Below are positions 58,310 through 64,000 of a DNA stretch of 64,000 bases, piece by piece. The DNA comes from a virus. The DNA lies in IMG/VR virus record IMGVR_UViG_3300032334_000556, positions 1-64,000 of that record; one strand, given 5' to 3'. Under the pieces are notes generated by a model. The model made no database searches, was not told the DNA's origin, and saw only the letters and a program-made list of their open reading frames with translations. Made by a program: the position numbers and the translations under genes. The stretch's first letter is position 1. The number at the start of each line of letters is the position of its first letter.

Positions 58310-58650
58310 TGAGTTTAGATGTTGATTTAATGGTGACGAAACCTTGCTCAGTGTATAGTGCTAACATTACACATAATCTGGGCAAGATGGCAGACGCTGT
58401 TGTTCTTAGTAATGGTAAAACATTGTATCAGGTTCTTTGGCGTCCCGATGAACATGGCTGGAAAACTGCCGAGGATATTGTTGAGATGCTCGATGAGGGA
58501 TGGAATATTCTACTGGCAGATCCAGAGAAGTTTAGGATGTTTACCCCAGAGAATCACTGGGGTAGTTATGAGGGACTTTGTGAATTTGTTTATCAATACC
58601 GTAACGCATGCTGGGATGTCCCTGATGCAGAATTGAGTGTGAGTCGATGA
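58309..58650 (+). CDS. Conserved phage protein, 113 aa
   Basis: The sequence 'YSANITHNLGKMADAVVLSN' with 'LYQVLWRPDEHG', 'DPEKFRMFTPENHWGSYEGL' and 'ACWDVPDAELSVSR' is a conserved small protein type of many phages, without known function. ATG 58309 shares one base with the preceding stop; a TTG three bases earlier is unnecessary. It is coupled to the next gene by a four-base overlap. Confidence 0.72.
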   Translation: MSLDVDLMVTKPCSVYSANITHNLGKMADAVVLSNGKTLYQVLWRPDEHGWKTAEDIVEMLDEGWNILLADPEKFRMFTPENHWGSYEGLCEFVYQYRNACWDVPDAELSVSR

Positions 58651-58868
58651 GAGAAATTAAAATTCCAGGTGAAGTTGCTGATGGTATCACAAAGGCAACT
58701 CTGATTGACTATCGTGATTATCTACAGTCAGAACTTGACCAGTGGTATAACAATCCTAAGACCGAAGACAATCCTACTGGCTACTGGCTACACCCTGAAG
58801 ACGTAGGAATTAACCACAATCTGATCCGATCTATGAATCTTCTTATCGAATACTTTGGTGGTGAGTAA
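58647..58868 (+). CDS. Conserved small phage protein, 73 aa
   Basis: The sequence 'TLIDYRDYLQSELDQWYNNP' with 'GYWLHPEDVGINHNLIRSMN' and 'LLIEYFGGE' commonly follows the preceding gene type in phages, suggesting a functional pair. It is acidic and helical. The start overlaps the upstream stop (ATGA). The role is unknown. Confidence 0.7.
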   Translation: MREIKIPGEVADGITKATLIDYRDYLQSELDQWYNNPKTEDNPTGYWLHPEDVGINHNLIRSMNLLIEYFGGE

Positions 58869-58877
58869 TTCGGAAAT

Positions 58878-58911
58878 AGTCCTTGACAAATAAGGACTTA
58901 GTAGGTATAAT
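58878..58911 (+). promoter_or_regulatory. Sigma70 promoter with inverted repeat over -35
   Basis: TTGACA (58883-58888), 17 bases, TATAAT (58906-58911). A perfect 7-bp inverted repeat AGTCCTT (58878-58884) / AAGGACT (58892-58898) surrounds and overlaps the -35 element, making it a candidate operator. No AACCCTAC stem-loop precedes it. Confidence 0.82.
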
Positions 58912-58946
58912 ATAGTTTTGAAGCTGACATTCATCAAGGAGTTACA

Positions 58947-60080
58947 ATGTCACATTTTTTTCGTAATGGTAATACATTCCGTGTTGCTGATGATAAAGCC
59001 ATCGAAGTCCATGAGTTTCTTCCTGCTGGAAACTACATCGTAAAGATGGATCCGTTCGAGAACTTCTTCCTTGAGGAAGTCGAACCATTCAAACCAATCA
59101 AGAAAGTCTATGGCGATGCGCTGAAAAACGCAGATCGCATTCTCAACACATTTGCATCACGTGAGATGTCAACAGGTGTGCTTCTGAATGGTGAGAAAGG
59201 TTCAGGTAAAACTTTGCTTGCTAAGACTCTGTCTATCGAAGCTGGTAACAAAGGCATTCCTACTATTATCATCAACACTGATTGGCATGGTGATAAATTC
59301 AACAAGTTGATTCAAGACATCAACCAGCCAGCCATCATTATGTTTGATGAGTTTGAGAAAGTTTATGGTGAAGAAACTCAGGAAGCTGTTCTGACTTTGA
59401 TGGATGGTGTGTTTCCTACCAAGAAACTGTTTGTTCTAACTTGTAATGACAAGTGGCGCATCAACTCTCATATGCGCAATCGTCCTGGTCGCCTGTACTA
59501 CATGATCGACTACAAAGGTTTAGACCATGCCTTCATCGTTGAGTACTGCCAAGATAATCTTAATGCTAAACAATACATTGAGAAAATCTGCACGATCGCA
59601 TCTATGTTCGATCAATTCAACTTCGACATGTTGAAAGCACTGGTTGAGGAGATGAATCGCTACGATGAATCACCAGCCGATGCCCTGCGTATTCTGAATG
59701 CCAAGCCAGAGTTTGACTCAGGTTCAAAGTATTCTGTTGAAGTTACATTTGAGGGTGAGAAAATTACTGAACTACGTCGCGATGAGTGGAAAGGTAATCC
59801 TCTCAATGATGATGTGTGTTTCTCTTTCTTCTTCAAGTCTAAGAAAACAAAACCTGTAGTAAAGGGAACCAAAGGTAAAATCAAATCTACTCTGGCTCCT
59901 GCTCTTACTGCTGCTATTGATGACGATGAGGATGGAGATCGCTGGATTGACTTGACATTTAAACCAAATGACTTATATCAAGTATTCCCACAGGAAGGTC
60001 GCTACATCTTCCGCAACTCACAGGCTGAGGCTGTGCTGACCAAGAAAGTCGAAACCTTCTACGACTGGCGTGCACTATAA
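58947..60080 (+). CDS. AAA+ ATPase, 377 aa
   Basis: Walker A is 'NGEKGSGKT' (81-89), Walker B 'IIMFDEFE' (130-137), 'LFVLTCND' sensor 1 and 'MRNRPGRLYYMIDY' with the arginine finger. The C-terminal ~110 residues form a separate charged region ending 'VETFYDWRAL'. AAGGAG precedes the ATG. It directly precedes the VWA/HExxH gene in a T4-like early region and could be a dedicated remodelling partner, although a CobS-like ATPase follows as well. Confidence 0.82.
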   Translation: MSHFFRNGNTFRVADDKAIEVHEFLPAGNYIVKMDPFENFFLEEVEPFKPIKKVYGDALKNADRILNTFASREMSTGVLLNGEKGSGKTLLAKTLSIEAGNKGIPTIIINTDWHGDKFNKLIQDINQPAIIMFDEFEKVYGEETQEAVLTLMDGVFPTKKLFVLTCNDKWRINSHMRNRPGRLYYMIDYKGLDHAFIVEYCQDNLNAKQYIEKICTIASMFDQFNFDMLKALVEEMNRYDESPADALRILNAKPEFDSGSKYSVEVTFEGEKITELRRDEWKGNPLNDDVCFSFFFKSKKTKPVVKGTKGKIKSTLAPALTAAIDDDEDGDRWIDLTFKPNDLYQVFPQEGRYIFRNSQAEAVLTKKVETFYDWRAL

Positions 60081-60099
60081 CCCTCCGAACAGTAGGGTT
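60079..60099 (+). terminator. Stem-loop (cassette 7, first hairpin)
   Basis: AACCCT pairs with AGGGTT around CCGAACAGT; the 5' arm starts within the stop codon of the ATPase gene. Confidence 0.75.
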
Positions 60100-60105
60100 A
60101 TTCAA

Positions 60106-60133
60106 ACCCCTGCAGATAAGACTTTGCAGGGGT
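60106..60133 (+). terminator. Second hairpin of cassette 7
   Basis: A perfect 9-bp stem ACCCCTGCA / TGCAGGGGT with a ten-base loop lies between the first hairpin and the promoter. No T run follows, so it may attenuate, protect RNA ends or act on DNA. Confidence 0.7.
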
Positions 60134-60134
60134 A

Positions 60135-60163
60135 TTGACATTTATTCCGAAATAGTGTATAAT
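60135..60163 (+). promoter_or_regulatory. Sigma70 promoter (cassette 7)
   Basis: TTGACA, 17 bases, TATAAT, starting two bases after the second hairpin; the leader leads into a GGAG ribosome site. Confidence 0.9.
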
Positions 60164-60186
60164 TACTCTATAAATTGGAGAAAACG

Positions 60187-62457
60187 ATGACTGAAATTAC
60201 GAACGACTTATCCACTCGCCTGTTGGCTCAGGAAAACTTACTCATCAACCGAGCACCTGTTAAGACTGCTTCGTTTGATGTTAGGAATCGAATTCTAACA
60301 TTGCCAATGTGGCAAAACATGACACCTCAAATTGAGGAAATGCTGAAAGCCCACGAAGTTGGTCATGCTATCTATACCGATGAAAAACTGTTTGCTGAGA
60401 AAGCACAAAAATCCTCTGTTCCCTTTGCTATTCTTAACATTTTAGAAGATGCTCGCATCGAGAAATTGATGAAGCGTAAGTATCCAGGACTGCGTAAAAC
60501 TTTCAACTTGGGTTACGCTGAGTTGAATGAATTGGATTTCTTTAATGTGAGTCGTCGCGATGTAACTCAATTGAGTTTGATTGATCGTATCAATCTTTGG
60601 TTCAAAGTTGGTTTCAAATCTGGTGTGCGATTCTCTGTCGCTGAGAAATATCTTGTCGAACGTGCTGAGAAACTTGAGTCCATCGACAATGTGGTTTCTC
60701 TTGGTAACGCAATCTATGAATTCATCAAACGTGAAAATGAGCGTAAGCGCAAAGAACGTGAAAATGATTCTGAGTACAAGAAAATGAAACAAGAGGAAGC
60801 AGAAGATGCTGCTAAAGATTTGTTGGAAGAACTTGAACTACAGCAAGATGAATCTTTTGACGATGACGACTGGGCATCCGATGTTGACTACAGTGATCCT
60901 GAGGAAACTGACGAAACACCTGATGAAGAACAGGAAGAAGTTAAGGTAAAGGGTAACCAAGCACCTGATGAGATGAAACAATCCGACGAGCCATCGTTGC
61001 CTGATGATGCTACTGAGAGTATTACTCAAAACGCATTCGCTGAGAAATTGGCTGAGTCTGCCGATACTTCAACCAAGTACATTCAAGTGTCGTTGCCTGA
61101 TACAAGCAAAACGAAACACATCCGTATTCCTTACAAAACTTATCTTGCTGAGACAACTATGATGTTGAAACAGTTTAAGAATCCACAGTCACGATTCTAT
61201 GAGATGTTTACAACTTCAGAAAAGAACTATGATCAATTCCGTGTTGATACTAGTCGTATCGTAAACTATCTCATCAAAGAATTTGAGATGAAGAAAGCTG
61301 CGTCTGACTACAAACGTACCAGCGTTGCTAAGACTGGTGTTCTTGATGTTCGTAAACTTGCTTCTTACAAAATCCGTGAGGACTTGTTCAAACAAATTCA
61401 AATCACTAAGGATGGTAAGAAACATGGTATGGTGTTTACTATCGACTGGTCTGGTTCGATGGGAGATTACCTTGAGGAAACTGTAAAACAGTTGATCTCT
61501 TTGGTTACATTCTGCTATCGTCTAAAGATTCCATTTGAAGTATTTGCCTTCAGCGATAACTGTGAGAAAACTGCTGAAGAACGTGCGCATGATTATACAG
61601 TGATGTCTCAGCCAAATACTCTGACTTTCGCTCATGATTTTCAGATGATTGAATTCTTCAGCCATAAGATGACAAACAGTGAATTCAATACTGCTTGTAA
61701 AAATCTATACATAATGAGTACGACTGGTCGTTTCCGCTCACCTTGTTATCATGAGTCTGAGTATATTGACCAGAATCTAAAATTCAGTGGCAAGTACGAA
61801 CTCAATGGTACTCCGCTCAACGAAGGTATGATGTGGTTGTATAACTATGTCGGTGAATTCAAAACTGTTAACCAAGTTGAGAAATTGACTGTCATCAAGT
61901 TGACCGATGGTGATGCCAATGGTGCTACTTCTTACTTTACTGATGATGTATCCAAAGGTTCAGAGTGGATCAACACAATGGACTATTCTTATGAAGATGG
62001 TGAACGTAAACGTACAAAGATTGTTACTCTGTTGACTGACACAGTTTCAAAGAAAACGTATACCTACGCTGCTCATAGTTGTACCAACATTATCTGTAAA
62101 ATGATTCAAGATCGTTATGATGCCAGCGTTGTTGGTTATCATGTTGTTGGTAAAGGTCGTCGTGAACTTATGTACACAATTGGTCGCTATGGTATTGCTA
62201 CCAACAGCTACCAAGAAAATGACTTGGCTATCAAAATCCGTAAGGGTTTCAACGATGAGATGTTCTTCCCAATCACCATGACTGGTCATACAGAAATGTT
62301 CTTGTTACCGAACTCAATCAAAGTTGATGAAACCGAACTCGATGAGGGTATGGCTAATCTGACTTCGAACCAAATTGCTAAGAAATTCGGCAAATATTTG
62401 GGGGCAAAGAAGACCAGCCGAATCCTTCTGAATCGGTTTGTGGCTGCGGTTGCGTAA
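60187..62457 (+). CDS. VWA-domain protein with N-terminal HExxH motif (CobT-like)
   Basis: The 756-aa protein has three parts. Residues ~1-190 carry 'AHEVGHAIY' (His56-Glu57...His60) and a downstream 'ILEDARIE' (85-92), the layout of zinc-dependent peptidase-like domains. Residues ~195-290 are acidic and low-complexity. The C-terminal half has a VWA fold with MIDAS 'DWSGSMG' (~419) and 'LTDGDANG'. CobT-like VWA proteins partner MoxR/CobS-type ATPases, one of which lies at 63125. ATG 60187 is seven bases after GGAG; a TTG at 60175 lies before that site. Peptidase activity is unproven. Confidence 0.8.
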   Translation: MTEITNDLSTRLLAQENLLINRAPVKTASFDVRNRILTLPMWQNMTPQIEEMLKAHEVGHAIYTDEKLFAEKAQKSSVPFAILNILEDARIEKLMKRKYPGLRKTFNLGYAELNELDFFNVSRRDVTQLSLIDRINLWFKVGFKSGVRFSVAEKYLVERAEKLESIDNVVSLGNAIYEFIKRENERKRKERENDSEYKKMKQEEAEDAAKDLLEELELQQDESFDDDDWASDVDYSDPEETDETPDEEQEEVKVKGNQAPDEMKQSDEPSLPDDATESITQNAFAEKLAESADTSTKYIQVSLPDTSKTKHIRIPYKTYLAETTMMLKQFKNPQSRFYEMFTTSEKNYDQFRVDTSRIVNYLIKEFEMKKAASDYKRTSVAKTGVLDVRKLASYKIREDLFKQIQITKDGKKHGMVFTIDWSGSMGDYLEETVKQLISLVTFCYRLKIPFEVFAFSDNCEKTAEERAHDYTVMSQPNTLTFAHDFQMIEFFSHKMTNSEFNTACKNLYIMSTTGRFRSPCYHESEYIDQNLKFSGKYELNGTPLNEGMMWLYNYVGEFKTVNQVEKLTVIKLTDGDANGATSYFTDDVSKGSEWINTMDYSYEDGERKRTKIVTLLTDTVSKKTYTYAAHSCTNIICKMIQDRYDASVVGYHVVGKGRRELMYTIGRYGIATNSYQENDLAIKIRKGFNDEMFFPITMTGHTEMFLLPNSIKVDETELDEGMANLTSNQIAKKFGKYLGAKKTSRILLNRFVAAVA

Positions 62458-62482
62458 GTCATTGATTTTAAATGGGAAAAAT

Positions 62483-62503
62483 AACCCTACAAGACGTAGG
62501 GTT
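62483..62503 (+). terminator. Stem-loop (cassette 8)
   Basis: Perfect 8-bp stem AACCCTAC / GTAGGGTT with loop AAGAC, 25 bases after the VWA gene stop. Confidence 0.88.
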
Positions 62504-62518
62504 ATCCCAATAAAGTGC

Positions 62519-62547
62519 TTGACATTTATTCGGGTTTAGTGTATAAT
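62519..62547 (+). promoter_or_regulatory. Sigma70 promoter (cassette 8)
   Basis: TTGACA, 17 bases, TATAAT; the leader TATTGAATTGATAAAAGGAG resembles those of cassettes 3 and 5. Confidence 0.92.
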
Positions 62548-62579
62548 TACTCTATTGAATTGATAAAAGGAGTTAGATT

Positions 62580-63044
62580 ATGGGTTTGGATATGTATTTG
62601 TCAGCAAGGAAATATATGAGTAAGTATTTCGATCCAGCTGATTCTGATAAGATTGCTTCCATTAATGATTTGTTCGGAGTCGATGGCGATGAAGAAAATG
62701 ATTATGGTGCGCAAGAAGTTATCTTCAAAGTAGCCTACTGGCGTAAAGCCAACGCAATCCATCAGTGGTTCGTTGACAATGTTCAGGATGGCGAAGATGA
62801 TTGTGGCGAATACCGTGTTAGTCGTGAACAGTTGGACAGCTTGATGAAACTGTGTCAAGATATTCTTAAAGATAAGAAACTTGCTCGTGAATTGTTGCCA
62901 ACCAAGAGTGGTTTCTTCTTTGGCTCAACTGAATACGATGACTGGTATATGGGCGATGTTGATCATACTGCTCAACGTATTGGAAAAATCCTTGCTGATC
63001 CTGCCTTTGAGAAAGCAGATTTTTACTACCAGTCGTCTTGGTAA
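62580..63044 (+). CDS. Conserved hypothetical phage/bacterial protein, 154 aa
   Basis: The protein starts 'GLDMYLSARKYMS' and contains 'VAYWRKANAIHQWFVDNVQD', 'SREQLDSLMKLCQDIL' and 'ARELLPTKSGFFFGSTEYDD', ending 'YYQSSW'. I know this as a widespread uncharacterised family in phages and bacteria. It sits as a single gene in its own promoter unit between the VWA and CobS-like genes. AAAGGAG precedes the ATG. Confidence 0.75.
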   Translation: MGLDMYLSARKYMSKYFDPADSDKIASINDLFGVDGDEENDYGAQEVIFKVAYWRKANAIHQWFVDNVQDGEDDCGEYRVSREQLDSLMKLCQDILKDKKLARELLPTKSGFFFGSTEYDDWYMGDVDHTAQRIGKILADPAFEKADFYYQSSW

Positions 63045-63065
63045 ACCCCTACAGGTTGTAGGGTT
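63045..63065 (+). terminator. Stem-loop (cassette 9)
   Basis: CCCTAC / GTAGGG with loop AGGTT and flanking A/T pairs with a bulged C, immediately after the upstream TAA. Confidence 0.78.
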
Positions 63066-63070
63066 AATGC

Positions 63071-63099
63071 TTGACATTAATTCGTAAATGCGGTATAAT
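63071..63099 (+). promoter_or_regulatory. Sigma70 promoter (cassette 9)
   Basis: TTGACA, 17 bases, TATAAT, only five bases after the stem-loop; the shortest cassette in the window. Confidence 0.92.
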
Positions 63100-63124
63100 A
63101 TAATTTTACATGATGGAGTTTGTG

Positions 63125-64000
63125 ATGGAACAAAATGTTTTTGAGTCTAAATTGTTTGAACTGTTTCCCGATGTTATTGACACTGGGACTGTTAGTCGTG
63201 CTCAAATTGTTGACACGATGAATATCTTGGGTACTACTAAGTATCCCAACTGGCTGATGACCAATAAAGTTGGTCGTGGTCTTTACGCAATTGCTGGTGG
63301 TAACACAGTACGTAAAGTTGTTGAACAAGAAATCGGTGAGAATGCTGTGAACAAACCTACATATATTACTGAAGCCACAGTTGCTGCTCCAATCGTTGAT
63401 ATCAATTATGTTGCTTGGGGTAACCACACTGATGTTGAAGCGATTGTAAAATCTAAATTGTTTCACCCGATCTATATTACAGGTCCGACTGGGAATGGTA
63501 AGTCAACTATGGTTGAACAGATTTGCGCAAAACAAAAGACACCTCTTATCCGTGTTAACTTGAACGCAACTGATGACGAAGATAAGTTGATCGCATCTAA
63601 GACTTTGGTTGAAGGTAACGTGGTTATTGAAGATGGTCCAGTTGTGATTGCGATGCGTAAGGGTATCCCAATCTTGATTGATGAGATTGACGCTGGTGGC
63701 GCAAACTTGCTTATGTGTTTGCAGGGTGTTCTTGAAGGTAAGCCACTTTACATCAAAGCCAAGAACGAAATCGTATACCCACAGAAGGGTTTTAATGTAA
63801 TCGCAACTGCTAACACCAAAGGTAAAGGCAGTGACGATGGTCGCTATATCGGCACCAACGTCTTGAATGAAGCATTCCTCGAGCGGTTCGCTATTGTCTT
63901 CGAGCAGGAATATCCTGGTCAAAAGGTTGAAGCGAAAATCGTTACCAATCTGATGAAGTCTCTTGACTGTTTAGATGGTGATTTTACTTCGGTTCTAATT
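63125..64000 (+). CDS. cobS: CobS/MoxR-like AAA+ ATPase (3' end outside window)
   Basis: An open frame of 292 codons runs to the window end. Residues ~115-290 match CobS-type ATPases: Walker A 'GPTGNGKST' (~121-129), 'RVNLNATDDEDKLIASKTLV', Walker B 'ILIDEIDAGG' (~181-190), 'CLQGVLEG', sensor 1 'VIATANTKGKG' and 'EAFLERFAIVFE' with the arginine finger. The N-terminal ~90 residues are a small separate domain. CobS names the cobaltochelatase ATPase, but phage homologues probably serve other ends, likely together with the VWA protein at 60187. GGAG lies upstream of the ATG. Confidence 0.85.
   Translation, partial: MEQNVFESKLFELFPDVIDTGTVSRAQIVDTMNILGTTKYPNWLMTNKVGRGLYAIAGGNTVRKVVEQEIGENAVNKPTYITEATVAAPIVDINYVAWGNHTDVEAIVKSKLFHPIYITGPTGNGKSTMVEQICAKQKTPLIRVNLNATDDEDKLIASKTLVEGNVVIEDGPVVIAMRKGIPILIDEIDAGGANLLMCLQGVLEGKPLYIKAKNEIVYPQKGFNVIATANTKGKGSDDGRYIGTNVLNEAFLERFAIVFEQEYPGQKVEAKIVTNLMKSLDCLDGDFTSVLI

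Noticed and set aside
1-64000. CRISPR arrays, insertion sequences and integrase/attachment sites
   Set aside because: No regularly spaced identical repeats, transposase or integrase motifs were seen. Repeats in the window are coding repeats or promoter cassettes; a virulent T4-type lifestyle is consistent with this.
60187-64000. Reading the CobS-like and VWA genes as evidence for cobalamin synthesis by the phage
   Set aside because: No other cobalamin gene is present in the window, the VWA protein has an HExxH motif, and CobS-type ATPases are part of the wider MoxR group with many non-chelatase roles.

Overview
The window is a 64 kb stretch of a T4-type myovirus (tailed dsDNA phage). Every gene I can support lies on the + strand. 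A syntenic block follows T4 order: gp7-like, gp8, then gp13-14-15-17-18-19-20-(67)-(68)-21-22-23, then uvsY, uvsW, gp55, gp47 and gp46. Several families are ones I know from T4-like phages of aquatic bacteria (cyanophages and relatives): the DUF4815 giant structural protein, structural proteins with the 'DTDFEYG.QPTKWE' signature, Sm-like proteins, a 2OG-Fe(II) oxygenase and a CobS-like ATPase. No photosynthesis gene, host marker or tRNA is visible, so the host is undetermined. The early promoters are near-consensus sigma70 type, so the host RNA polymerase is likely an ordinary bacterial one. The DNA is AT-rich, visibly less so in the small-gene region.

Layout. (1) 1-28861: baseplate and adsorption apparatus. 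It holds the C-terminal part of a gp7-like protein, an enlarged gp8, a 2756-aa DUF4815 protein, a 2058-aa repeat protein with an inserted LamG-like domain, two long paralogous structural proteins (1085 and 1226 aa), and a probable fibre gene with its assembly chaperone. (2) 28863-41487: neck, terminase large subunit, sheath, tube, portal, prohead core, protease, scaffold and major capsid protein, closed by a strong intrinsic terminator. (3) 41581-50260: a second tube-like protein, recombination genes uvsY/uvsW, the late sigma factor gp55, the gp47/gp46 nuclease, and a run of tightly overlapping small genes ending at a terminator. (4) 50291-64000: an accessory/early region of small genes, cut into short units by repeated stem-loop plus sigma70-promoter cassettes. 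It holds an HNH-type and an endonuclease VII-type nuclease, a SemiSWEET-like membrane protein, several tiny membrane proteins and three AAA+ ATPases. One ATPase (CobS-like) lies near a protein combining an HExxH motif with a VWA domain.

Regulation. Two promoter systems are visible. T4-like late promoters (TATAAATA, with CTAAATA and GATAAATA variants) precede structural genes and should be read by the gp55 encoded at 44652. Host-type TTGACA-17-TATAAT promoters drive gp55 and the small-gene region. Two early promoters carry palindromic operator-like sequences (around 55955-56024 and 58878-58898), and a G-tract-rich non-coding stretch lies just upstream of the first.
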